Part shown: positions 7,367 through 13,643 of the stretch, one piece after another
Layout: each line of letters begins with the position of its first letter
How positions within the stretch are numbered: the stretch's first letter is position 1
Position numbers and translations under genes: made by a program
Source of the DNA: Alphaproteobacteria bacterium
GTDB lineage: Bacteria > Pseudomonadota > Alphaproteobacteria > Puniceispirillales > UBA1172
Length of the DNA stretch: 15,641 nt
Assembly: GCA_021296375.1 (NCBI GenBank)
Contig: JAGWAQ010000020.1
Span: forward strand, 10,076 to 25,716
Reading direction: 5' to 3'
Notes under the pieces: model-generated
Databases searched by the model: none
What the model saw: only the letters and a program-made list of their open reading frames with translations
What the model was told of the DNA's origin: nothing

Positions 7367-7981
7367 CTACTCTTCTTTCGGGTCCCGGGGGTTGGTGGGT
7401 GGCGGGCAGAGCCGCGCAACAGTGGTCATAAATTCATTATCATCATCGCCGAAAAGACGGTCGATTTCCGACGCCATGCAATCGATCAGAGGGTTGACCC
7501 AATGCTGCAGCTCGTCCTTGCCGAAATCCGACAGCACATGGGTGTCGACCTGTTTGTCGTCAGGCGTCGCGAATGGCGAGCGTCCAACGCCAATTTTAAT
7601 GCGGCGGTAATTGGGGCCAAGATGGCGATCAATATCACGCAACCCGTTATGGCCCCCGTGGCCGCCCCCCATTTTGACCCGCACCTTGCCGGGGGCAAGA
7701 TCAATATCATCATGGGCGACAATCAATTGGTCAGGGGCCGTTTTATAAAACGCCATGGCGTCTTTGACGGGCAGGCCGGATTTATTCATATAGGCCATGG
7801 GCTTGATCAGCAGGATTTTGCGGGTGCCGATGCGGCCGTCGGAAAGAGCAGCGTTATGCTTGCTGCGCCAGGGGCTGAATTCATACCGCTGGTGAATTTC
7901 ATCCAGCAGTATGAATCCGATGTTATGGCGATGCCCGGCATATTTCGCGCCGGGGTTACCTAGTCCGGTCAGAACAATCAT
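7367..7981 (-). CDS. pth: peptidyl-tRNA hydrolase
   Basis: The enzyme frees tRNAs from peptidyl-tRNAs that drop off the ribosome, by cleaving the ester bond. Family motifs are clear: GLGNPG (residues 6-11, with N9), the catalytic H19 in GHRHNIGF, YMNKSG (N66), AHDDIDLAPGKVR (D91/D92) and GGHGGHNGLRDI (N112). The length of 204 aa is normal. The final 15 or so residues, rich in proline and charge (PPPTNPRDPKEE), are an unremarkable tail. The start has GGAAAG just upstream. It lies 32 nt after the stop of rplY and 9 nt before ychF; L25, Pth and YchF are often encoded together, so co-transcription is likely. Confidence 0.97.
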   Translation of the reverse strand: MIVLTGLGNPGAKYAGHRHNIGFILLDEIHQRYEFSPWRSKHNAALSDGRIGTRKILLIKPMAYMNKSGLPVKDAMAFYKTAPDQLIVAHDDIDLAPGKVRVKMGGGHGGHNGLRDIDRHLGPNYRRIKIGVGRSPFATPDDKQVDTHVLSDFGKDELQHWVNPLIDCMASEIDRLFGDDDNEFMTTVARLCPPPTNPRDPKEE

Positions 7982-8013
7982 TTCTTTCCGTTCCAGTCCG
8001 CAGAAAGAGAGGG

Positions 8014-8643
8014 TTACTCGCCTTCGGCTTCGGTTTCGGCGTCACCTTCGGCGGCGGCATCTGAATCATCAGACTCGGTTGCCGGTGCCGCGATGGTCGC
8101 AACGGTGAAGTCACGATCAGTAATGGTGGGCTCAACACCTTCAGGCAGGGTGACCGCGCTGATGTGGATGGAATCGCCAACATTGGCGCCGTCCAGATCA
8201 ATCACGATGCTTTCAGGAATAGCTGTTGCCGGGCAGGACAGTTCCACTTCGTGGCGAACCACGTTCAGGATACCGCCGGTCTTCAGGCCAGGTGCCTTTT
8301 CTTCATTGATGAACTCAACAGCAACCATAACAGCGATCTTGGCGCCTTTGGCGATGCGAAGGAAATCGACATGCAGGGGAACATCTGTCACCGGATGGAA
8401 CTGGATGTCACGTGTCAGCACGCTGTTGTCTTCGCCCTCAACCTGAACGTTCAGCATCTGGCTGAAAATACCGGGTGAGTTGATCAGCTTGCGGAAGGTG
8501 TTGGCATCAAGGGTAATGCTCAGGGGGTCTTTACGGTCACCGTAAATGACGGCTGGAATCAGCCCTTCACGACGTGCCGCTCGGGCGGACCCCTTACCAG
8601 CCCGATCACGCTTAGTTGCGCTCAATGTCATCATATCAGACAT
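8014..8643 (-). CDS. rplY: 50S ribosomal protein L25/general stress protein Ctc
   Basis: This is the 5S rRNA-binding protein of the large ribosomal subunit, in the two-domain Ctc/TL5 form. The N-terminal 5S-binding domain is at about residues 1-95, with ATKRDRAGKGSARAARREG near the start and the signature FHPVTDVPLHVDFLRI at 82-97. A beta-rich C-terminal domain follows to about 190, and then a strongly acidic tail (SDDSDAAAEGDAETEAEGE), common in alphaproteobacterial members. I place the start at 8643 because GGAG lies about 7 nt upstream. Two in-frame ATGs further up (8655, 8667) have worse spacing, and the 8667 one falls inside a stem-loop. With this start the protein is 209 aa. Its leader carries three consecutive hairpins, listed separately, which may control expression. 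Confidence 0.93.
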   Translation of the reverse strand: MSDMMTLSATKRDRAGKGSARAARREGLIPAVIYGDRKDPLSITLDANTFRKLINSPGIFSQMLNVQVEGEDNSVLTRDIQFHPVTDVPLHVDFLRIAKGAKIAVMVAVEFINEEKAPGLKTGGILNVVRHEVELSCPATAIPESIVIDLDGANVGDSIHISAVTLPEGVEPTITDRDFTVATIAAPATESDDSDAAAEGDAETEAEGE

Positions 8644-8662
8644 ATCTTTCTCCATAGAATGG

Positions 8663-8750
8663 GCCATGCCTCCAGGGGTGCATGGCTGGGTGTAGCCTTT
8701 GGGGGATATCCGCCAAAGGTGTTGGTTTTCTACCGTGTTCCGGCAGAAAA
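8663..8750 (-). promoter_or_regulatory. structured leader of rplY with three stem-loops
   Basis: Read on the minus strand, three hairpins follow each other before the rplY start. The first pairs 8750-8741 with 8735-8726 (10 bp including one G-U, loop GAACA). The second pairs 8719-8713 with 8702-8696 (CCUUUGG/CCAAAGG), with a further GG/CC pair closing an AUAU loop. The third pairs 8686-8680 with 8669-8663 (GCCAUGC/GCAUGGC) and hides an upstream AUG and a GGAGG. None is followed by a U-run, so they are not ordinary terminators. This may be an autoregulatory ribosomal-protein leader; the stems are seen, the role is inferred. Confidence 0.5.
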
Positions 8751-8785
8751 AGAAAGCAAAAAGGGCGGGGCGTCAGGCGCGCGGT

Positions 8786-9715
8786 CTAAAACAGCGACGA
8801 TACCGAGCGTTCTTCGTTAATCCGCAGGATCGCTTCACCCAGCAACGGCGCGACCGTCAGCTGATTGATGTTCTTGGCAACCCGCATGGCTTCCGTCGCC
8901 AGAATGCTGTCGGTGGTCACAAGAGATGACAAGGGCGATGACGCCACGCGCGACACGGCACCGCCAGAAAGCACACCATGGGTGACATAGGCATCAACCG
9001 ACACCGCGCCTTTATCGATCAATGCCTGGGCGGCGTTGCAGAGCGTGCCGCCGCTATCCACGATATCATCCACCATGATGCAACGGCGGCCATCAACATC
9101 ACCAATAATATTCATGACTTCGGAAACACCGGCGCGTTCGCGACGCTTGTCGATAATCGCCAGGTCAGCATCAAGGCGTTTGGCGATGGCACGGGCACGC
9201 ACCACCCCGCCGACATCAGGGGAGACGATCACCAGGCGTTCATCGCCGTATTTTTCGCGAATATCAGCGGTCAGCACAGGGGCGGCAAACAGGTTGTCCG
9301 TGGGGATATCAAAAAAGCCCTGGATCTGGTCAGCGTGGTGATCCATGGTCAGGACGCGGTCAGCCCCGGCGGAGGTGATGAGGTTGGCGACAAGCTTGGC
9401 TGAAATCGGGGTGCGGGGACCGGATTTGCGATCCTGGCGGGCGTAACCGTAATAAGGCACCACCGCGGTCACCCGGCGGGCGGAACCACGGCGCAAGGCG
9501 TCCAGCGTCACCAGCAATTCCATCAGGTTATCATTGGCCGGGTAGGAGGTGGATTGCACCACAAACACATCCTCACCGCGGACGTTTTCCTGAATTTCGG
9601 CAAACACTTCCATATCCGCAAAGCGGCGAATATCGGCTTTAGTCAGAGGGCAATCAAGATAAGCTGCAATGGCTTCCGCGAGGGGACGATTAGAATTACA
9701 GGCCAGAATCTTCAT
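8786..9715 (-). CDS. prs: ribose-phosphate pyrophosphokinase (PRPP synthetase, class I)
   Basis: The enzyme transfers pyrophosphate from ATP to ribose 5-phosphate, giving PRPP for nucleotide, histidine and tryptophan synthesis. Motifs seen are the ATP-binding YARQDRK (residues 91-97), the metal-binding TMDHHADQIQGFFDIP (123-138), the flexible-loop KRRER (190-194) and the PRPP loop DDIVDSGGT (216-224). The length of 309 aa from the ATG at 9715 matches the family. An in-frame extension to 9775 would add 20 residues with no family counterpart and would cover the predicted promoter. It is 142 nt from rplY. The C-terminus, EAILRINEERSVSSLF, is the usual family end. Confidence 0.97.
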   Translation of the reverse strand: MKILACNSNRPLAEAIAAYLDCPLTKADIRRFADMEVFAEIQENVRGEDVFVVQSTSYPANDNLMELLVTLDALRRGSARRVTAVVPYYGYARQDRKSGPRTPISAKLVANLITSAGADRVLTMDHHADQIQGFFDIPTDNLFAAPVLTADIREKYGDERLVIVSPDVGGVVRARAIAKRLDADLAIIDKRRERAGVSEVMNIIGDVDGRRCIMVDDIVDSGGTLCNAAQALIDKGAVSVDAYVTHGVLSGGAVSRVASSPLSSLVTTDSILATEAMRVAKNINQLTVAPLLGEAILRINEERSVSSLF

Positions 9716-9746
9716 GGTGAGTCCCACAACATTTTCGGAAGTGATT

Positions 9747-9775
9747 TTGATACCAATTTCAGCCCATCTCGGCAA
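9747..9775 (-). promoter_or_regulatory. predicted promoter of prs
   Basis: On the minus strand TTGCCG (9775-9770) and TATCAA (9752-9747) are separated by 17 bp. This would give a start near 9740 and a leader of about 25 nt before the ATG at 9715. The match is moderate, but the position, alone in a 169-bp gap upstream of prs, is right. Confidence 0.4.
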
Positions 9776-9816
9776 GATAAAGGTTGGTGTAACGCTACAT
9801 GATTACGCAGGACGCC

Positions 9817-9846
9817 AATAAGCCTAGGAAAAATAAGCCGAGAAAA
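9817..9846. repeat. 15-bp tandem duplication between prs and pgeF
   Basis: AATAAGCCTAGGAAA (9817-9831) is followed directly by AATAAGCCGAGAAAA (9832-9846); 13 of 15 positions are identical. It lies in non-coding DNA upstream of the predicted prs promoter. Its unit length matches that of the coding repeats in cca, midA and proC. Confidence 0.7.
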
Positions 9847-9884
9847 ATATAGAGATGCGGCATAAGCTCAAGCCCTTGTGACGT

Positions 9885-10664
9885 TCATTTTTCAGAAGAG
9901 AGGCGAATCATCGACATCAGCCGGCCACTGTCCACGGCCTTTTCATGGGTGGCGCGGCGATGGCTGAAAAACCGGGAATCGCTGTACGTGTCGTCATCTG
10001 TGCTGGCGGCGGTGATGCCGTGATCACGCAATTGCCCCAGCACATACCCCGGCAGGTCAAACAGCCAGCGCGATGATGCTTGCGGATCGCGGGCAAAATG
10101 CCCTTCCGCCTGGGGTGAGGTGGTCAGCACCTGGTCACGCAGATCATCCGCCACTTGATAGGAATGCTGCTGGATCGCCGGGCCAACCACCGCCGTCAGG
10201 TGATGACGTGAGGCGCCAAGGCGGATCAACCCGTCGATGGTGGCGGGAATGATGCCGCCGACAGCCCCCCGCCAACCGGCATGGGCCGCCCCGACAACCC
10301 CCGCCGCGGGATCAGCAAACAGCACCGGCACACAATCGGCGGTCAAGATCACGCAGGTGATGCCCTCGCGATTGGTGATGATGGCGTCGCCTTCGGGGAA
10401 GGCGGGGGCGTCGGGATTGGCGACATGACAGATGCCGGAATGGATCTGGTAAAGACCGCAGATGGTGTCTTGATCACCGCCCAATGCCGCCGCGGCGCGT
10501 TTGCGGTTTGCCGTGACGTTCTGGCGATCATCACGCGAACCCAACCCGCCATTGAGGCTATCGTAAACACCGCCACTGACGCCGCCATGACGGGTGAAAA
10601 ACCCGTGGGCAATGCCCGCATCTGCAAGCGAGGGATGGGTCAGGTAAGGGGGAGGAATGCTCAT
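9885..10664 (-). CDS. pgeF: laccase-domain (YfiH/PgeF) purine nucleoside phosphorylase family protein
   Basis: This is a member of the DUF152/Cu-oxidase_4 family, older name polyphenol oxidase. Characterised relatives act on purine nucleosides (phosphorolysis and deamination of adenosine), and the E. coli protein has been linked to peptidoglycan precursor editing; which activity applies here is not visible. The metal-site residues are H75 (QIHSG), C111 (LTADCVPVLF) and H128 (AAHAGWRG). The blocks HGFFTRHGGVSGG, DLPGY and GRLMSMIRL are also typical. The length of 259 aa is normal. The gene lies 14 nt after midA on the minus strand, in the lgt-midA-pgeF order that I recall as common in alphaproteobacteria. 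No strong ribosome site is visible before the ATG at 10664, which fits coupling to midA. Confidence 0.9.
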   Translation of the reverse strand: MSIPPPYLTHPSLADAGIAHGFFTRHGGVSGGVYDSLNGGLGSRDDRQNVTANRKRAAAALGGDQDTICGLYQIHSGICHVANPDAPAFPEGDAIITNREGITCVILTADCVPVLFADPAAGVVGAAHAGWRGAVGGIIPATIDGLIRLGASRHHLTAVVGPAIQQHSYQVADDLRDQVLTTSPQAEGHFARDPQASSRWLFDLPGYVLGQLRDHGITAASTDDDTYSDSRFFSHRRATHEKAVDSGRLMSMIRLSSEK

Positions 10665-10678
10665 CGCCGTATGATGCC

Positions 10679-11827
10679 CTATTTTTCAGCGCTTGGCCAC
10701 GGAAAGCCCGCCACGCCTTGAACGCTTTCAGCAAAGCCTTTCGGCAGGATGGCCATGACCTTGAACACCTCACCCATTTGCGCAGGTGAGGACAACCGGT
10801 CAACGGCGGCGGCAAGGGCGCGGCGAATATCAGGTTCTGCCCCGGCGCTCAATTGCTCCGCGCGGTGGTATAGCCCCAGCGCTTTCAAGAACTCCCCTTG
10901 CCCGACAGGCCCGAGGACCTCAGCGCCAGCAATTTCAGCACCAGCATTTTCAGCGCCAGTATTTTCAGCGGCGGCGCGAATGGCGCTGAAATCCACCCAG
11001 GCGGATAAATCGGCGTGCCCCGGCGTGTCCAGAATATGAACCGGTTGATGATCACGCACCGCCTGCAGGCTATCCCCGATGGGGTTGTCCTTGCCGTAAT
11101 CAATGATCAGCGCGGCGCCGCCATAGGTGGTGATGTGATCAGCCATGGTGGTGATGATCGCGGGCAGATCAGGGGCCATTTCCGCAATTTGGCCAATCTC
11201 CGCTGGAGGAAATGACGGGGCCTCGTCTGCCATCCCCGCGCTGATGCCAGCATCCGTCGTGATGGTCAGGCCATTTTCCGCCATAGCCACCCGCCGTTCC
11301 CGCCAGCCATGTTTTGTGTTTTCATATTGGCGGATCGGCAAGGCGTCAAAAAATTCATTGGCGATAAACACCACCGGTTGCGGCGGCATGGTGGTGAGGT
11401 CACGGTGATGGGTCACGGCATGGCCATCCAGCGCTTCGAGCTGTTGACGTTGCAATTCAGGGCTGACCTCAACCAGATGGACAGGCCATGGGGCGTCAGG
11501 GGCGATGGGGGTGACGGTGCGGAGTATATCCGTCATCAGGGTGCCTCGGCCGGGGCCAAGCTCCATCAGCGCGGCGTTGTTGAGATTGTCCTGCAAGCGC
11601 AATTGCTCAAAACACCAAAGCCCCAGGAGTTCCCCGAACATCTGGCTGATCTCCGGCGCGGTAATGAAATCCCCGTCCACGCCAAATGGCGTTTGGGTGA
11701 CGTAATAACCATGCTCGGGATGGGTCAAGGCCATCCGCATGTACTCGGCAATGGTCATGGTGCCATCGGCCGCAAGGGCCGCATCAAGGACAGGAAGAAG
11801 TGGCGCAGTCATGGCGGGGTCTTTCAT
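10679..11827 (-). CDS. class I SAM-dependent methyltransferase, MidA/NDUFAF7 family
   Basis: This is a Rossmann-fold methyltransferase. The mitochondrial homologue NDUFAF7 methylates an arginine of the complex I subunit NDUFS2; the bacterial substrate is not established. The SAM-binding glycine motif is ELGPGRGTL (residues 89-97). The family blocks HPEHGYYV (36-43), DFITAPEISQMFGE (53-66), FIANEFFDALPIRQ and the later IIDYG are present. The length is 382 aa from the ATG at 11827, which overlaps the lgt TGA as ATGA, indicating coupling; an in-frame extension to 11866 would lie inside lgt. Residues 287-306 hold a pentapeptide repeat (AENTG, AENAG, AEIAG, AEVLG) just before the conserved GQGEFLKALG block; I read it as an inserted loop. 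pgeF follows closely. Confidence 0.9.
   Translation of the reverse strand: MKDPAMTAPLLPVLDAALAADGTMTIAEYMRMALTHPEHGYYVTQTPFGVDGDFITAPEISQMFGELLGLWCFEQLRLQDNLNNAALMELGPGRGTLMTDILRTVTPIAPDAPWPVHLVEVSPELQRQQLEALDGHAVTHHRDLTTMPPQPVVFIANEFFDALPIRQYENTKHGWRERRVAMAENGLTITTDAGISAGMADEAPSFPPAEIGQIAEMAPDLPAIITTMADHITTYGGAALIIDYGKDNPIGDSLQAVRDHQPVHILDTPGHADLSAWVDFSAIRAAAENTGAENAGAEIAGAEVLGPVGQGEFLKALGLYHRAEQLSAGAEPDIRRALAAAVDRLSSPAQMGEVFKVMAILPKGFAESVQGVAGFPWPSAEK
10925..10969 (-). repeat. 15-bp in-frame tandem repeat in the midA-like gene
   Basis: Read on the minus strand, three 15-bp units, GCTGAAAATACTGGC, GCTGAAAATGCTGGT and GCTGAAATTGCTGGC, encode AENTG, AENAG and AEIAG. A further diverged unit (AEVLG) continues to 10910. 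Units differ at several positions, so this array is older or more diverged than the one in cca. Confidence 0.9.
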
Positions 11828-12723
11828 GGTGTGGCCTTCATGCTCAGGCCACGGCGAATAAGCCAAAGACCGATCACCACCATCGGCAAGGACAGAAGCT
11901 GCCCCATGGTCACCTCAGCAAACAGAAAACCCAATTGGGCGTCAGGTTCGCGGAAATTTTCCACCACAATTCGGGCCATGCCATAACCGGCCAGAAACAG
12001 CCCGATCAATAGCCCCGGGCGTTGACGCGCCCCCATGCGATAGGCGATATGCAAAACAACAACCAACAGCGCGCCCTCCAGCAGGGCTTCGTAAATCTGG
12101 CTGGGGTGACGGGGCAGATAGCCGCCTTTGGGAAAGACGACCGCCCAGGGGACATCGGTGACGCGGCCGTGCAATTCATCATTGATGAAATTCGACAGCC
12201 GCCCGAAAAACTCCCCGATAGGGGCGACCATGGCGATCAGGTCACCAAGCTTGACCATATCCACCTTGTGGCGACGGGCGGTAAAGATGATCGCCGCCAC
12301 CATCCCCAGGAAGCCGCCATGAAAAGCCATGCCGCCTTGCCAGACTTTCAGCGCGTCGAGGGGGTGGGCAAGGTAGTAATCCAGGTTATACCCCAGCACA
12401 TAGACCAGCCGCCCGCCAATGATGATGCCGATAATCCCGAAATTGATCAGGTCATCAAGCGGCGGATGGCCGATCGGGTCCCCGGCTTTGGCGGTGATGC
12501 GACGCAATATCCACCAGCCGAGCAAGATGCCCCCGAGATAGGCCAGCGCGTACCAGCGCAACTCGAATGGCCCGACGGAGAACAGCGCTGAAGGAATCTC
12601 GGGAAAAGGCAGGGCCGCCGCCACCGGCGCTATTGTTACGTCAATACCCCCCCCGTTCATGACAGGCCCATCTGGGCCAGAACTATCGATCAGGGGCGCG
12701 GGAATAGAGGTGGTGGCCGTCAT
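11824..12723 (-). CDS. lgt: phosphatidylglycerol-prolipoprotein diacylglyceryl transferase
   Basis: Lgt transfers diacylglycerol from phosphatidylglycerol to the lipobox cysteine of prolipoproteins, the first step of lipoprotein maturation in the inner membrane. About seven hydrophobic helices are visible. Signatures include RWYALAYLGGILLGW (residues 56-70), HGGFLG (135-140), GRLSNFINDELHGR (174-187) and HPSQIYEALLEG (206-217). From the ATG at 12723 the protein is 299 aa and carries about 45 residues before the usual beginning near LPFPEIPSALFSVGP. That stretch looks unstructured and contains GGG coded by a run of eight G (12647-12654). The alternative ATG at 12660 would shorten it by 21 residues; neither has a convincing ribosome site, so the N-terminus is uncertain. 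The stop overlaps the midA-like gene. Confidence 0.95.
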   Translation of the reverse strand: MTATTSIPAPLIDSSGPDGPVMNGGGIDVTIAPVAAALPFPEIPSALFSVGPFELRWYALAYLGGILLGWWILRRITAKAGDPIGHPPLDDLINFGIIGIIIGGRLVYVLGYNLDYYLAHPLDALKVWQGGMAFHGGFLGMVAAIIFTARRHKVDMVKLGDLIAMVAPIGEFFGRLSNFINDELHGRVTDVPWAVVFPKGGYLPRHPSQIYEALLEGALLVVVLHIAYRMGARQRPGLLIGLFLAGYGMARIVVENFREPDAQLGFLFAEVTMGQLLSLPMVVIGLWLIRRGLSMKATP

Positions 12724-12800
12724 GGAGAGGTCCCTGTGGTCAAGGCGAGGTCAAGAAGAGAGGCTATCATACCATCCTGCCAAAACGGGTCCAGCCTGAA

Positions 12801-12856
12801 GCATCACGACAGACGCATCACCACAGAAGCACCACCACAGAAACATCACAAACATA
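12801..12856. repeat. 14-bp tandem repeat upstream of lgt
   Basis: Four 14-bp units lie end to end: GCATCACGACAGAC, GCATCACCACAGAA, GCACCACCACAGAA and the diverged ACATCACAAACATA. The second and third differ at one position. The unit is not a multiple of three, which is consistent with a non-coding location about 80-130 bp upstream of lgt. Confidence 0.85.
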
Positions 12857-12971
12857 AAGCGCGGTCGAATCGTGACGCCAGGGCAGCTCATGCCGTGATT
12901 TACAGGCAGGGCAGGGCGGCGGTTTTCCCCCAAAAAGATAATCAGCGATCATGGCCGGTCGAGGGCGCGGG

Positions 12972-12989
12972 CGCGGGAATCGCGGGAAT
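12972..12989. repeat. 9-bp tandem duplication
   Basis: CGCGGGAAT occurs twice in direct succession (12972-12980 and 12981-12989) in non-coding DNA between the 14-bp array and the DnaA box. It is short and alone would be unremarkable. Confidence 0.6.
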
Positions 12990-13004
12990 CCCTCATCTTC
13001 CAGG

Positions 13005-13023
13005 TTATCCACAAGCAATTGTG
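13005..13023 (+). promoter_or_regulatory. perfect DnaA box and overlapping inverted repeat
   Basis: TTATCCACA at 13005-13013 is an exact match to the classical DnaA box. CACAA (13010-13014) and TTGTG (13019-13023) form an inverted repeat around GCAA, running from the DnaA box into the possible -35 of ybjN. A single box does not make an origin. It could be a DnaA-responsive promoter or chance. Confidence 0.4.
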
Positions 13024-13047
13024 TTTCGCGATGGCGACGAATACTAA
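13019..13047 (+). promoter_or_regulatory. possible promoter of the ybjN-proC group
   Basis: TTGTGT (13019-13024) and TACTAA (13042-13047) are 17 bp apart, and the AT-rich stretch continues with ATATAG. Transcription would start near 13054, about 50 nt before the ybjN ATG. The match is only moderate. Confidence 0.35.
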
Positions 13048-13104
13048 ATATAGTGTTTTACAAATCGGGCTCCTGTGGTGAATACTGCGTTCAAGGAGAC
13101 CCCG

Positions 13105-13608
13105 ATGAACGTCCGTATGCCAGACCAAGCCAAACCCCTCGCCAACCCGATTGAGTTGCTCGAGCGTTTTGTTGACGTCAACGACTGGCGGCTGCACCAC
13201 GCCAGCCCCAATGAAATTTCCGTCGAGGTTCCGGGCAAATGGGCGGATTATCACCTGACCATGACCTGGCAGGACCAGTATTCTGCCCTGCACATCAACG
13301 CCATGCTGGATATCTACATTATCGACCAGCAGCTTGATGCCGCGCGTGAGGTTCTCTCGACCATCAACCAGAACATCTGGATGGGCCATTTTGATCTTCT
13401 GAACGATGACGGCTCCGTGGTGTTTCGCCATAACCTGCCGCTTCGTGGCACGGGCGGGGCAACGCCGGAACAAATGGAAGACCTTGTCGACATTACCCTC
13501 GGGGAATGCGAACGCGCTTACCCGGCGTTATTCCAGATCGCCACCGGTGTGGTCTCTGCTGAAACCGCATCCGCCACGGCATTGATGGAAACCGCCGGTT
13601 CAGCGTAA
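13105..13608 (+). CDS. YbjN domain-containing protein
   Basis: This is a 167-aa cytoplasmic protein of the alphaproteobacterial YbjN family, related in fold to type III secretion chaperones. Its biochemical role is unknown. Recognisable parts are the early PIELLERFVDVNDW (residues 15-28), EVPGKWADYHLTMTWQDQYSALHINAML in the middle, and NIWMGHFDLLNDDGSVVFRHNLPLRG before the C-terminal helix that ends ECERAYPALFQ. The last 20 residues are Ala- and Thr-rich and probably disordered. The ATG at 13105 has AAGGAG at 13093-13098; an in-frame GTG at 13075 is less likely. The gene sits 35 nt before proC, an arrangement I recall as frequent in alphaproteobacteria, so the two are probably co-transcribed; no functional link is known. 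Confidence 0.85.
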   Translation: MNVRMPDQAKPLANPIELLERFVDVNDWRLHHASPNEISVEVPGKWADYHLTMTWQDQYSALHINAMLDIYIIDQQLDAAREVLSTINQNIWMGHFDLLNDDGSVVFRHNLPLRGTGGATPEQMEDLVDITLGECERAYPALFQIATGVVSAETASATALMETAGSA

Positions 13609-13643
13609 GTTGATGTTATTGTATTGATGGAACGGAAAGTGCC

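Larger units (their letters stand above)
12724..13104. other. 381-bp divergent intergenic region between lgt and ybjN
   Basis: This is the longest gap in the window and must hold the start signals of both the lgt group (minus) and the ybjN group (plus). It contains a 14-bp tandem repeat (12801-12856), a 9-bp duplication (12972-12989), a perfect DnaA box (13005-13013) with an overlapping inverted repeat, and a possible ybjN promoter (13019-13047). I found no convincing gene, tRNA or terminator in it. Reading frames crossing it lack ribosome sites and recognisable motifs. I could not pick a clear lgt promoter. Confidence 0.8.

Noticed and set aside
7013..7963. 316-codon open frame antisense to ychF and pth
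   Set aside because: It spans two real genes and their junction on the other strand and shows no motif of its own.
12724..13104. Replication origin in the lgt-ybjN gap
   Set aside because: Only one DnaA box is present, with no cluster, no strongly AT-rich unwinding region and no origin-type neighbours such as dnaA, dnaN, hemE or parAB.
12949..13473. Minus-strand open frame covering the ybjN start region
   Set aside because: It overlaps the well-supported YbjN gene, has no ribosome site, and its composition is that of a shadow frame.
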